DNA of 64,000 nt. Origin: Riptortus pedestris (Eukaryota > Arthropoda > Insecta > Hemiptera > Alydidae). The translations under genes and the position numbers were made by a program. This document shows, in pieces, positions 46,645 through 58,284 of this stretch (its first letter is position 1; each line of letters opens with the position of its first letter). The notes below the pieces were generated by a model that saw only the letters and a program-made list of their open reading frames with translations, was not told where the DNA came from and searched no databases. Where the stretch lies: contig CM032229.1 of the NCBI GenBank assembly GCA_019009955.1, forward strand, positions 147,344,001 to 147,408,000. The letters run 5' to 3'.

Positions 46645-47056
46645 ACTCGAAAATGTTAGTTTGATTTATATCATAATCGATATTTAACTGTTTCATTCTT
46701 CACTAAAGTTCATAGCCCTTAAATCAGACCAAAAGAAAGGGGGCTTTAGAGGGGTTGATTTGAAAATTCGAAATATCTTTGTTATTATGAGTTGTTTCGA
46801 AAAATGTTAAAGAACTGATCATTTGAAGCAATTGGTCCTCTATAATTGTTGCTCTATACATTATCTTGTAACTCTTACATATATTAAGCAAGTTACTGGT
46901 ACTTTCTTGTTTCAGCGTTCAGTAAACTCCCACTTCTACTAATCGGATTTTTACTTATAAATAGAAACTATGTGGTGACAAGAGAACGTCCATTTGTCAT
47001 TGCACCAATTGCGAAGTCTGCTTATTTTACGCAGCTCTTGAGTTTCGGACTCTTTC
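46645..47056 (+). mobile_element. Decayed family H copy R
   Basis: CGATATTTAACTGTTTCATT, TCAGACCAAAAGAAAGGGGG, GAAATATCTTTGTTATTATG and CAGTAAACTCCCACTTCTAC follow H order. A worn right end (GCGAAGTCTGCTTATTTTAC then GGACTCTTT) is at 47000-47056. It is more diverged than P and Q. Confidence 0.65.
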
Positions 47057-47301
47057 TATTCGGCGAAGAACGCCTTGAATGCTAGGCATCTGCAGGCAAT
47101 GCAGGTACGAATATAAATTAAAAATTAAATTCCTGGATTGTGTCAACCATACGTGCCTTGTACTGCGTTGATATTGGAAATCCATTGTCCATATTATTAT
47201 TAAAGCAAATAAAGATACTGAATTAATAAAATGATGAATTATGTAAGTCAATTGGAATTATAAAATAATAATTCGAACAAACAATGTAATCTGACGATAT
47301 T

Positions 47302-47420
47302 ATTGAACTCAATAAATAAAATCCTTAGCCCCATCGTGGCTAGATATACAGTTTTATACAACATAAAGGCCATAGATTAGCCTCCGTGGCATAAATTGGA
47401 CGTCCTAATAAAAATAAATA
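47302..47420 (+). mobile_element. Family S SINE, 3' fragment
   Basis: AATAAATAAAATCCTTAGCC, CGTGGCTAG and GATTAGCCTCCGTGGCATAA match the SINE body and tail. The promoter part is missing. Confidence 0.7.
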
Positions 47421-47424
47421 GGTA

Positions 47425-48540
47425 CTATAATTAGTTTTCTACTTGATTTGTCAAACCATTATTGACACCAATTAATTACCATTTGCTTGTGGATCTGGTT
47501 TCTTTACCAATATTCGTGATATGTCAGAACTGATTTCTGATGAATCGAATCTTGTTTTTCTGTTTTTTAACAACTATTATTTTTGATTCTTATTTAATTT
47601 TCGGCTTTCTGGCCTTCTACTGATAATTAAAAATAAGTCTATAGAAGTTACTATAAAGACCAGCCTATTTTTGGTTAGACTGTATTGGCTACGATATTAT
47701 CAGTTTTTTCGTTTTTTATTTAATGAAATATTAAAAAATAGAATGAGTGCTAATCATCATATTGTAGTTTATTTAATTTCTTATTAAGAAGGATTTCATT
47801 GATAATTACTATTGAAGAGTTTTTAAAACATATTCGTCTTTAGTGTATTTTCCTTTTATTTGCTAATTGCAACTAGCCATGTGAAGAGCATATTGTATGT
47901 GTGTTAGAGAAGAAGGCGGGACTCGCGGACAAATGATCTGGAAAATGAAAGGGGAGGAGTTGGTGGAGGTTTGCGTGGGACGTGACTGCCGTTCCTCGGA
48001 GAAATTGGGCCTGTTCCTGGCTGGGAGCTGTTTTAAATTGTGAACGATTTGTAAATGGTCCCGGATGCCTGCAAAGGTGCCCCTTTTATTAGAGTCTCCT
48101 TCTCTCAGGAATTCCGAACCAGGCGAAAAATAGTTCTTGCTCAGCTTTCTCCCATATATCTCTTCTTTCTTTATAACACTCAGCTTTGATTTCGTCTCCT
48201 CAATTGCCAGGTCTCTGTTTTTATTACTCTCGTGTCCTTTTTTATTATCTCCTTAGTCTATAACCTTTTTTATATTATTCCCTTAATCCACGCAGAGTTT
48301 TACTATCTCCTTGATTGATATTGAAACAGTCCTGTGAAATATACCGTTTTATTGACCAGCTAGAGCAGTATTCAGAAACTCTCAATGCTTAGGGATGTGC
48401 GCTCCATACTACACCTTAATATTTTGTTATTGGGGCCCCGTCTAGTTCGGTATTTCAAATACATAGAACCTTGATCGATTTATAGACAAATTGGAGGTCT
48501 GAAAAGTCTGCTAAGGCAATCAATATCTATTAGCAAGGGT
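47425..48540. other. Unique sequence with a GC-richer patch
   Basis: Positions 47900-48130 are distinctly less AT-rich and free of repeats, without an open frame. The patch could be conserved non-coding DNA. Nothing else is recognised. Confidence 0.35.
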
Positions 48541-48544
48541 TTAA

Positions 48545-48690
48545 TAACTATTTGGGTTAACCATATGAGTTATGTCGTTAGTCTTATTCACTTGATAAAG
48601 CCAGAGTAGTGGTTTCGATTCCACTGGGGCAATGTGAATTTCTGGCTAGAAAAGATTGGACGTTTACAGACAACTCGTCCCAATTTCTTA
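48545..48690 (+). mobile_element. Family S SINE, diverged copy
   Basis: TGGGTTAACCATATGAGTTA, GGTTTCGATTCCACTGGGGC (B-box-like), TTCTGGCTAGAAAAGATTGG and CAACTCGTCCCAATTT follow SINE order with an internal deletion. Confidence 0.75.
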
Positions 48691-48694
48691 TTTC

Positions 48695-49245
48695 ACTTTT
48701 ACCTTTCATCATTCGTCACCATCTTTATTTTACCATAAACCTTTTATATGAAAACTCATTTTTTTCACATTGAAGGAAATAGTAGCCTTCAGAGAGAGAG
48801 AAAAAAATTCTATTGTGTATTATTTCTTGGAAAAATTAATATAGGACGTTGATGGATATAATTCACCTCCTCCAGGCTCTAACAATCAACAACAAATATC
48901 CCTCTCATTCTTTCCGCTCTCTTGCCTTTGTAAACATCTTCATTTATTTGTCTTGACGTCATGTTTTTCCCTCTCTATTTCTTCATTTTTACTTATAGCT
49001 TACTCTCCTCCCTCCTGATATTTATCAAACTGTCAGCTGATATTAATATGATTTATAGGTTTTGGCACTAGCCGAAAGATTGAGGATTGAGATAATTTCA
49101 AATACTCTATTATAAAAGATTCTGTTGTTGACTTCGTTAGTTCAATCATAGCAAAACAATATTAATAGTCACATTTTTTTTTCGTACACTTTTTCTTTTA
49201 AATGACTTTGTTTAAAATTTTCGTTCAACCCCCACCCAACATACG
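48695..49245. other. Unique sequence
   Basis: No assignment. Confidence 0.4.
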
Positions 49246-49247
49246 TT

Positions 49248-49650
49248 TTAGCAGATTTCCCTTGGGGGAAATCAGCTATTGAGGTTGTACTCATGATGGA
49301 ATTTTCGAAATTTTTCTTCAAATGTCCATCGATCCTACTTAGTAGATGACGAAAATGAGGTCCGTTCTAAGCTGTATATATATACAGTCGGATCAAAAAA
49401 TTGTACAGAATCAATCTTATTACAAATTAAATTTACTATAAATATTGTTATATACATTTATTCTCTATCTTGAATATTAACCGAGACATTTGCATTTTTA
49501 TTAAATCTGAGCGGCTAACGGACGAAGTGGCTTTCCCGCCAAAAGGTAGTTCCGCCGTTTCATTAACTTCTCAGCTCTCATGAAATTCTCTATTGTAAAA
49601 GTTCACGTGGAAAATCTGCTTAGTTTACGCAGCTCCTGCGTGACGGACTT
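49248..49650 (+). mobile_element. Family H (HINE-like) element, copy S, internally deleted
   Basis: Both ends are present (AGCAGATTTCCCTTGGGGGA at 49250; GTGGAAAATCTGCTTAGTTT and GACGGACTTTTTTT at the right). A deletion runs from just inside a very short TA tract (49376-49383) to the GTCGGATCAAAAAATTGTAC segment, leaving about 400 bp. The 3' half is the module shared with I and C. Confidence 0.88.
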
Positions 49651-49804
49651 TTTTTATTGGCTGCGCTAGTTAACTGGTCTGACCTACAGAAATTCCAGCA
49701 TGCAGATGATAAGAGTGACATTTTATCACGAATATTTTTCCAAAGTCTTTTTGGATTGAAGTTCTGTTTACTACTAAGCATAAAAATATAGAAACTAAAT
49801 AGCT

Positions 49805-50010
49805 GCCGTTGGCTGAAATCGGACTAGAAGAAAGGGGGGGGGTTTAGAGGGGGGAATTTCGAAAATTCAAAATATCACCGTTATTATGCATCGGATCGAA
49901 AAATTGTATAAAACCAATCTTATTGTAAATTACATTTACTATAAATATTGTTCTATACATGTATTCTCTATCTCGAATATTAACCGAGATATTTGCATTT
50001 TATTAAATGT
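49805..50010 (+). mobile_element. Family H fragment, copy T
   Basis: GGCTGAAATCGGACTAGAAG, TTATTATGCATCGGATCGAA and AACCGAGATATTTGCATTTT are present. Neither terminus nor a TA tract is. Confidence 0.8.
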
Positions 50011-50084
50011 GGGCCTAATTGGGACTTATCTTGTGTTGTTATTCATTATTAAAAATGAATGTGTTTAAATTGAGTGAGTTTTTA

Positions 50085-50830
50085 TAATCAACTAGAGTTA
50101 TAATTACTGCTCTAAAAGCATGTGGACTTCTACACAACAGGGTGAAGTGTTCCATAACCACTATTTGAAGATGTATTTTCGTAAAGGATGAGTTCCCAAT
50201 TGGAAGTGCAGCATTGCGGGTTCCTACCAAACACGAAGTGTATTAAAAGGAACATGGTTTCAATTCAGTAAGTTACCGCTGAAACCCGTTCTTCTGTTTG
50301 AATATTGCTGCAGCATGGGCTATACCACCACAAGGCTTTGTCAGAAGGAGTTAGGCATGTCTCCCAGTACAATCGTAGACTGGAAGAATTTCCCTCAAGA
50401 AACATGTGCAGCTAATGTTATTAAGAGGGCGATATTGATCAGAGTAGGTTGCCTCATAGTCGAAATTGATTAAAGCTACTTCTTGAGGGGAAAATATAAA
50501 TAATGTAAAAAATTTCCCAACATAGTGGGTCATGGGAGGAGTTGGCAGAGAAACGCGAGAGTTCATTCTGTATGCTGTTCCAGATAGGACGGCTACAACT
50601 CCTAAGGGATGCATCCAAGCATGGCTCCTTAATATATTCAGACTGCTGGATGTCGTACAAAGGGCTCAGTAAGCTAAAAGGGATGCAACATAGACATTAT
50701 ACTGTGAATCACTCCAATAACTATGTGGATTCTATACCTGGGGTTCATACCCCGACAGTGGAGTCATAACGGCTAGTCCAACAAGACGAAATAAGTTAGA
50801 ATGTGGAAGCCATAGGTCTTTGCTTTTATT
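50085..50830 (+). pseudogene. Merlin / ISXO2-type (DDE_Tnp_IS1595) transposase pseudogene
   Basis: Read across frames this gives a cysteine-rich N-terminus (CGLLHNRVKC, PNWKC), then WFQFSKLPLKPVLLFEYCCS and ELGMSPSTIVDWKNF. The catalytic core follows: VEID with a stop codon directly after the first Asp, FILYAVPDRTATT, then in another frame GSLIYSDCWMSYKGLSK, HYTVNHSNNYVDSIPGVHTP and TVES. The SDCW Asp and the VNHS...GVHT.T.ES segment are hallmarks of ISXO2/Merlin transposases. At least two frameshifts and two stops (near 50470-50510) inactivate it. The recognised region is about 220-240 codons, near the usual family length. I could not find terminal inverted repeats or target duplications around it. 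Confidence 0.85.
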
Positions 50831-50931
50831 TTTGTGAATATATATGGAGATGCCGAAATGAAAATAAATACCTTTTTGAAGAAATGTTGACTGATATTAA
50901 AAAATATTTACCTTCAAGCTAGTTTTCATTT

Positions 50932-51056
50932 TTAGCAGATTTCCCTTAAGGGAAATCAGCAATTGAGGTCGAACTCATGACGCGATTTTCGAAAAATTTC
51001 TTCAAATGTCCATCAATCCTACCCAGGAGATGACGAAAATGAGGTCCGTTCAAAAT

Positions 51057-51137
<81 letters not shown>

Positions 51138-51803
51138 GTTAATGCTCTAGCGGTCGCAATTTTTGTTTGATCGTTACGAAACTCGATATTTAACCGTTTT
51201 ATGTAAAAAGACAGATCAAGTTCGATAATGACTGAAATCGGACTAGAGAGAGGGGGGGTTTAGAAGGGGGATTTTCGAAAATTCAAAATATCTCCGTTAT
51301 TATGCATCGGATCGAAAAATTGTATAGAACCAATCTTATTGCAAATTACATTTACTATAAATATTGTTATATAAATTTATTCTCTATTTTGAATATTAAC
51401 CAAGATATTTGCATGTTTATGCAGTCTGTGGTTGGGTATAGTTCGGATTAGGTCGGCCATTTCCGTCGGCTCAGGTGGGAGGCTTCTTCTAACCTTACCT
51501 GTCGTTTCTAACCTTACCTCACCTTCGTTACTGTTTGAGATTTATGCAAATACGTTCTGTTCATCCGCCCCCCCCCTTCTTTAGTTCTTCTACTTCTAAA
51601 ATTTGAGTTATTAAAATATAAATTATTCTTACAATTCAGAAGCCGTTTCAGTTGGGGATTTATTTTAATTAACTGAAAGATTTCTCATTACCGTTTGTAT
51701 TTAATCATGGTGGTATTGTGTTACCAGTATGCAGATTTCTCTATTGTAAAACTTCACATGGGAAATCTGCTTAGTTTACGCAGCCCCTGCGTGACGGACT
51801 TTT
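50932..51803 (+). mobile_element. Family H (HINE-like) element, copy U, mosaic 3' half
   Basis: Complete: left palindrome at 50934, long TA tract (51057-51134), right end GGGAAATCTGCTTAGTTTAC with perfect stem-loop and GACGGACTTTT. After ATATTTGCAT it first shows a module related to F/J/L (ggtatagttcggattaggtcggcc), then switches near 51545 to the end of the long module (ATGCAAATACGTTCTG, C-run, TTACCGTTTGTATTTAATCA). Confidence 0.88.
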
Positions 51804-51804
51804 C

Positions 51805-52080
51805 TTATTTCATAAAGTTCTTTTAATTATTTATTTCTACTTTCAATACATTTATCACGTAGAGTGACCTTGAACAAGTAAACACTTCACCCTTTTAGTA
51901 ACCATATATCTGAAGAACAGGCAGCAGCGTCCGTTACCTAAGGAGAGAACCTCAAGAGCGGATTTCAACAATGCATTCATTGAGGGGGACGCCATCTACA
52001 GGGCGTAATTTAAAAAAAATGAAAATCACGCCATTGTTTCTTAAATGGTTCTTTTAAATTTCTATTATTATAAATAAAAA
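51805..52080. other. Unique sequence
   Basis: No assignment. Confidence 0.4.
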
Positions 52081-52084
52081 ATAA

Positions 52085-53121
52085 TCCATATAAAAATGAA
52101 TGTTTGTCTGTATTTTATGAAACTTGGTATGTACATTACTACTAACTCAGGCTAGGTTTCTGGCTATATTAGTATTCTCTAAGACGAACAGGAGTGGGGG
52201 TTATAAGGGAGGCCTGAAATTAAAAATAGCGATATTTCGTTTCTTATTGGTTTTTCGATAAATATGCGTATAACAAAAGTTGTTTATTTTGTAATGTAGA
52301 GTAATTTTTGATATATATACTTTTGTCGTATACCGAAGTATAAATGAGTTATATACGCTAAAAACTATAGTGGGAGTCAACAGCTTTATACGACACAAAA
52401 GAGTCAACCAAACTAAACGAAACTCAGTATGTGATTTGGTATTAACTCCTCCCTGATTATAGGCTATATAAAAATTTCGTGGTACGAACAGGAGTGGGGG
52501 ATATAAGGGAAGTGTGAAATATGAAATCGCGATATTTCGTAATTTATTAATTGTTCGGCAAACGTGCATATAACAAAAGTTGTTTGTTTTGTTGTTTAAA
52601 GTAACTTTTGATATATGCAATTTTGCCGTATAACGAAGTATAAATGTGGTGTACACGATAAAATATAGAAGGGGTCAACAATGTTTTAGGACACCAACCT
52701 AAAACATACAAAAGAGTATTTTTAATAGTGCTTATTACCTACGTATATAAAACAGCTGCCATCCAAGTGGTGCATTGGACCACTTTTGAGGAAATTAACA
52801 TTTATTCATAGATGGTTCGGAATGCAGAATGTTTTCTGTGATTATGAATAATATAGTTAGTACGATAATCTATGATTATGTTATATATAAAAAAAGATAC
52901 ATGTACAGGAAACGGGTAATATAAAAATATTGTGTATTTTGTAGAATTAAGTACATAAAAAATACTTTTCTTATTACATATCCCCAGCACGCTCGGGTGT
53001 TAATCCTAAGCATTGAGACGGGAAAATGTAAAAATATTGTACAAAGTAAAGCCCCCAAAAAAATACCATCATCATTCAAACTCAAATGATTTCCCGGACG
53101 AACCGAGTACCTTAGCTAGTA
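52085..53121 (-). mobile_element. Family T repeat, copy 4 (reverse)
   Basis: The 5' end in reverse is at 53121 (ACTAGCTAAGGTACTCGGTT, a mutated form of the CCCGGCTTCG start). It has two internal units: GAACAGGAGTGGGGGTTATA near 52184 and GAACAGGAGTGGGGGATATA near 52487, each followed by TGAAAT and a TATTTCGT. A 151-codon minus-strand open frame here (52201-52656) repeats itself with the unit, so it is not a gene. Confidence 0.7.
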
Positions 53122-53124
53122 TAA

Positions 53125-54060
53125 TATAATAATATGTTTTTGCAACACTTTTGGTTTTATTGGATTGTTATGTTAAAAATGTCTCGTTTTATTGGCCCAC
53201 TCTGTAAATTGTAACCTAATTCCTTAATCTGAAAATGCATTTGTGACAGTTGATGGTGAAACATTTTTCGAATTTACTTTGGTGACTGGATAATATCCAG
53301 ATTTATTTTTTATTCTAATAAATGTTTTAATAAATGCCGTAATTATTTTTTTTTGTTTTTGTTGTCAATTTACTCTCCTGTGTGTGTCTCAGTCCCGAGA
53401 TATGACACATCAGACCCAATGGTTTTTATTCCTTTTGTGAAGAGAACTCTTTCATATGGAGGAAACAAAAGTTGTTCAATATGTAATAAAATGGGAAACA
53501 ATGGTGACGGGAAGAGAAGATTTTGTGGAGCCGGTCGGTCTGCAAAACTTGGCTTTAAAAGGAAAGCTTCGAGTAGTTTTGTTTACGGGAGGAGACGTTT
53601 GACGTTTACCAACTTCTTCTTTCTTCGACTCACTTCTAGTTGTCTCTTTAGCTTACTCCTACTGAAAAACGGCACTCTTCAACTTCGTTGGCGACGAGCT
53701 TTTCTCTTTCCTGCAGATTTAGGGACTTTCATAAAAACACTTTAGAACTAAGTAAAAATCATATAGATAAAATAAAAGTGAATTAAACTTAGAGAATGCT
53801 CTTTCAAAAATATTTTACATATTTTCTCTTTTGGTCCTAAGACTGGCGTTTCTCTTCTATGCTTCTTTACAAATTACACTGATAAACAAGCCATAGATAT
53901 CTGGCATGATGTTCACTTTTCCTAACGCAGTGTTTCATGCTGATTACAAATTTGAAAACTGTTTTGCTGTCTCACACTTTTTTTTTTTTATGTAAAGCCG
54001 AATTTTCCCAATAACCCCTTACAAGCTTTCTTTAAATCACTCTAGACCCTATTCTAATTT
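53125..54060. other. Unassigned sequence left of the repetitive-protein fragment
   Basis: The frame 53353-53745 (130 codons) has a basic, cysteine-bearing middle (CSICNKMGNNGDGKRRFCG) but no family I recognise. It may belong to the same mobile element as the following fragment. Confidence 0.3.
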
Positions 54061-54129
54061 ATGCTAGGAAGGTGGGAGCGGTGGCCTTTTTTCTCTGTTA
54101 AGCATGGCCTTTCATATGGCATGTAAGAA

Positions 54130-54752
54130 GCATCAGAGATAAAATGAAGCCAGGTAGTAAAAACGTCCTTCGTGTGCCGTTGGTTGAGCGTGAAAAAGTT
54201 ATTATGACTCCACTTCATACAAATCTTGGACTCATGAAGAACTTCGTGAAGGAAGTAGATAACTACTCAGATTCTTTTCGGTACCTATCCAACAAGTTTC
54301 CAAAGTTCAGTTGGGCGGAAGTGAAAGAAGGTGTGTTCATAGGTCCACAAATAAGGAAGAGCATTGCAGTCACTTCGAAGACTTACTTAGCAATACTGAA
54401 AAAGATGCATGGTTGGCATTCAAGTCTGTTGTAGTCAATTTCCTTGTAAAATATAGATCTCCTTACTATATAAATATTGTGCATTAGCTTGATGGGTTGC
54501 AACATATCCCTCAAGATTCATCTCCTCGACTCACATCTCGGTTTCTTTCCCGAGAACGTAGATTCTGCCAGTGATGAACATGCTGAACGTTTTCATCAGG
54601 ACATCTCGGCGATGGAGTCCCACTATCAGGGTCGATGGAGTGGAGCAATGTTGGCCGACTACTGCTGGATGCTTCAGACATATATCCCAAATGCTCAGTA
54701 CAAACGCAGGACTTCTAACCAAGAAATTCAAACCAAACTAACTTTAAAGTAG
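54130..54752 (+). pseudogene. Frameshifted fragment of a repetitive arthropod protein family (unnamed)
   Basis: Three frame segments follow in order: 54144-54355 (VIMTPLHTNLGLMKNFVKEV, SNKFPKFSWAEVKEGVFIGP, QIRK), then EEHCSHFEDLLSN and DAWLAFKSVVVNFL in the next frame, then 54490-54752 (GCNISLKIHLLDSHLGFFPE, DEHAERFHQDISAMESHYQG, RWSGAMLADYCW). I recognise this order (LH.KLGLMK.FV, KEG.F.GPQIR, CN.SLKIH...SDEHGERFHQD) from a family found in many copies in arthropod genomes, probably linked to a transposon. I cannot name its superfamily or function. Two frameshifts and stops show that it is decayed. Confidence 0.6.
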
Positions 54753-54754
54753 GG

Positions 54755-56090
54755 AACTTTATGTTATACCTATGCATTTTATATATGTATCATACCTTAA
54801 ACTAGATGATGCTATTATTAGTACTCTATTCAGTAATATGTCCCCTACTGTAACTTCTCTGCGAGTTTGTTCCCTTGATACAATGTTAAACATGTTGAAA
54901 TGGTTAATGCCCAATATCTCAAAAACGGTGGGTGATAGAGACAAACGGTTTGTATATTTTTAACCATCATGTCTGAATTATCTTAAAATAAGTGTTGGAT
55001 ACCTAGATATCCGCCAAAAGTTTATTTTTTGGTTATCAGTCTTATTTATGCCCTTTTTTTTTCTTTTCTTTTTTTTAATTAAAAGCTAAAGGAGATTTGT
55101 TAATTACCTGGTTGTCAAGAAAGCCCTGACGTATTTTACTCAATTTCTAAGATTTTATTATTTTTTTATATAAAAATTGATGGTCACTCAATTATATATT
55201 GTCCATTTTTCTGGGGATCTTTTCATTCTCTCATTACGATTCATAATTCTTCGCTCATGTCCTTGACATTGAAACACTACACAAAGTGAGTATTTCCAAT
55301 GTCACACCATAACAATCCTCTGATTGCCATGGTGCGTTCGATAGGTTTTATATCTAATCGAACATCTATATCTGTAAATATTTCGTAGATCACATCTTTT
55401 TTAATTTTTTTTTGTATAGAAATATTTTCATATTTGTGCACATATTAGAATTTGAAGAAAACCTAAGTAAACCTTTTAGGTCTGATCTGCAGAATAATAA
55501 AAGTATTATCGTTAGAACAACTTTGAACGCGAAATACAACCATTACGTATTTTCTGAATGAGTTAACTCTGAAGGTCCCACCGGGCTTTACTCCTGTAAT
55601 GGTCCTTGGAACTGGTGATGTCTAAGATAGAGCGAAAGTTCTCAACAGAGATAATTTTTCTATGGTCACATCCCTTACCAGCAGATTTGAGTCAAGATTA
55701 GTTCAAACATTTTCTAAAATTGTTAAAATAAAAGCTTTAAGTGATTTTTAAAATTTTACTCAGTGGAGAAACGTTATCGTGCAATATACCATACATAACA
55801 AGAAAATTAACGCTTGCGACAAAAAAATGTGCCACTCATTTCTATTATGTTACTAATGAACTACAAATAAAATAATGCTTTAGTAGTGAAAATGAACTCT
55901 CAGAATGATCATAATTCACATCATCTAAGATTTTGAAATCAAAAATGCAAAAGTGTTTTTATTCTACTGTTTTTCTTTTTTTTTTAATTTAAATTTCAAG
56001 TAATTACAGATTCAATGGTACAGAGATTTCTTATTATTATAGGTGGATTGAAACTTAGGTTATGATTGTTAAATTTGAAAAGTGGAAACC
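54755..56090. other. Unique AT-rich sequence
   Basis: No gene or repeat recognised. Confidence 0.4.
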
Positions 56091-56094
56091 AAAT

Positions 56095-56325
56095 TATTAT
56101 TATTATTTATTAACGTCCATTTTTTGCAACTAAGGCTAATTGGGACGGGTTATTTACAGGTTGCCACTATTTTTTAGCCAGGGTGGGGGACTTAAGATGT
56201 TATTTAATGAATTCCGTCACTAAATAATTTCCTTTGCCCAGGCGAGAATTCAACTCGTCACTCTAGGTTTACCATGTGAGATTAAGGTCAACTTTAACTC
56301 ACATGGCTAACCTAAGCCCCGGAAA
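56095..56325 (-). mobile_element. Family S SINE, reverse copy, nearly complete
   Basis: Read in reverse it has GGGGCTTAGGTTAGCCATGT, CTCACATGGTAAACCTAGAG, GAGTTGAATTCTCGCCTGGG (B-box-like, with one change from TTCGA to TTGAA), GGCTAAAAAATAGTGGCAAC and AATTAGCC, and ends in (AAT)n at the left. It has both head and tail, about 225 bp. Confidence 0.88.
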
Positions 56326-56329
56326 CCAA

Positions 56330-57070
56330 ATTTAAAGCTCTTTTGAAGAAATATTTAATTATTCATTTTTCGGGATTTAGACACAAAATAAATTTTAGCT
56401 TATTAATAAACTATTAATTAATTCAGTTCCGGAGGATGAGATGTATTTTCTATTGACTTTGAAAATATTATATCTTTTTTTTGTACGCCTATACTATTCT
56501 AATTGTAATATTGTGTTTATTCTTGGGCTTAAATTCTCTCATGGAGCCATGCTCGTAACAGTGAATGAAATTATCTTATCCCTGCTGTATTCTACTATGG
56601 AGTATATTTGCAATTTAAAGCAGATGGGAGTGCACCCGTCCCCGTCTTCACTGTATAAGGAGGGTCGATATATGTGGTATAATCATGTTAAATATTATAA
56701 TATGTTTACTGATTCTAAAGAATGTAGATACCTGTTTACCAATTCCTCACTAATATTGTTTGCGCATGTAGATGTCCAAACTCTGCATCTATACCGTAGA
56801 CTTGAATTTTCTAGTTTGTTTAATTTCACATTATTATAAAAGTTGTTATTATTCAACAAGCACTTAATGCTGATGGTGATAGTGAATCTTTCGAAACCCA
56901 GGCTAAAATAATTTATCTGTTAATAAGCTAACACTATAGATATTTCAAGTGAATATTAACTTATATAAATAAAAATTACTCATACAATACTCAGTCTTCA
57001 ATCACATTAAATTGATGGAACAGACCTCACGAGAAATATGAAGTTTATGACCACGAATACTGTATTTCCT
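56330..57070. other. Unique AT-rich sequence with a 132-codon open frame
   Basis: The frame 56441-56839 has a hydrophobic start and then a mixed-composition part (HPSPSSLYKEGRYMWYNHVK). It is the longest open frame not attributable to a repeat on the plus strand. No domain, splice site or upstream context supports a gene. Confidence 0.25.
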
Positions 57071-57074
57071 TTTT

Positions 57075-57769
57075 GCAGATTTCTTTTAAGGGAAATCAGC
57101 TATTCAGGTCGAACGGACTTGACAAAAATGAGGTCCGTTCAAAATTATATATATATTTGTCTGTTAAAGCTCTAGTGGTCGCAATATTTGTTTGATCGTT
57201 ACCAAACTTGATATTTAAACGTTTTATGTAAAAAGACAGATCAAGTTCATTAATGGCTGAAATCGGACCAGTGGGAGGGGGGGGGGGGTTAGAGGGGATT
57301 TTCGAAAATTCGAAATATCTCCGTTACAATACGTTGGATCAAATAATTTTATAGAACCAATCTTATTGTAAATTAAATAAATCTATCTTGAATATTACCC
57401 GTGATATTTACATTTTTCAGTTTTCAGCATTCAACAAACCCCCACTTGTACTCAGATTACATAAACAATACTCTGTTATGCATAAAACCACATTATTCGA
57501 AGCTTATACAAATATTTTCAAGTGATCTTTATTATACGAAATAAATGCAAATATGTTATGATGACCCCCCCCCTTCTTAAGTTCTTAATCTACTAAAATC
57601 TGATTGATTGTGATAAAAATAACTCTATCCATTATAAGTTACAGCGCTAGATATAGTAAATAGTTTTCAATAAAATTAATATGTGTTATTGTGTTACCAC
57701 TACGTAGATTTATCTATTGTTAAACATCACGAGAGAAATCTGCTTAGTTTACGCAACCCCTGCGACTTT
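57075..57769 (+). mobile_element. Family H (HINE-like) element, copy V
   Basis: The left end GCAGATTTCTTTTAAGGGAA is mutated. The TA tract has only about 5 units (57146-57155). The long module includes the C-run at 57565-57573. The right end has GAGAAATCTGCTTAGTTTAC and a partial stem-loop (ACGCAACCCCTGCG). Part of the left third is deleted. Confidence 0.85.
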
Positions 57770-57774
57770 TTGAT

Positions 57775-58280
57775 ATTTCGTAGTTATTTAATTTCATTAT
57801 TAATTTTTATGTTTTAATAACCCACAGAGGTATTATTATTCCTTAATTTACTTAAAAATATGTTTTTCAAACAACTTCAAAATCAGAATGCTTGGAATGT
57901 AATCACCAAAGCTTACGTCATTTAATTAATTGACACTTGTCAACAATAAACTTTCAAAAACTTATTTAATCAAGTGTTAAACTGTCAATTTAGAACGTAT
58001 TACTCTTACAATAGCATCTCGACGATCAGTGAACTCAACTTTTAATAATATAAAATTTAATTAAATAATTTCGGAGCGAGATTTGGCCCCTCGATTCTAA
58101 TTTATAAGCTATATTAAAGCTATGCTGACTTATCATATTATTATTCTAAAACATTTTCAAGAACTTGCAAAATTATAAACGTCGATGGCATTCCTGCTAA
58201 TATCGAATCGAAACTGAATTAGTTCAGAAAAGACATTCATTGTGTTAAGTGTCTGTGATTTTTTTGTTTATTTTTGTGGT
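57775..58280. other. Unique AT-rich sequence
   Basis: No assignment. Confidence 0.4.
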
Positions 58281-58284
58281 GACT

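Noticed and set aside
52201..52656. 151-codon minus-strand open frame
   Set aside because: It translates two tandem units of the family T repeat and repeats itself internally.
53353..53745. 130-codon frame with a CxxC-like segment
   Set aside because: The two cysteine pairs do not form a recognisable zinc finger and the rest has no family resemblance. It may be part of the neighbouring element but cannot be supported as a gene.
56441..56839. 132-codon plus-strand open frame
   Set aside because: Its AT-rich codons and lack of known motifs give no support beyond length.
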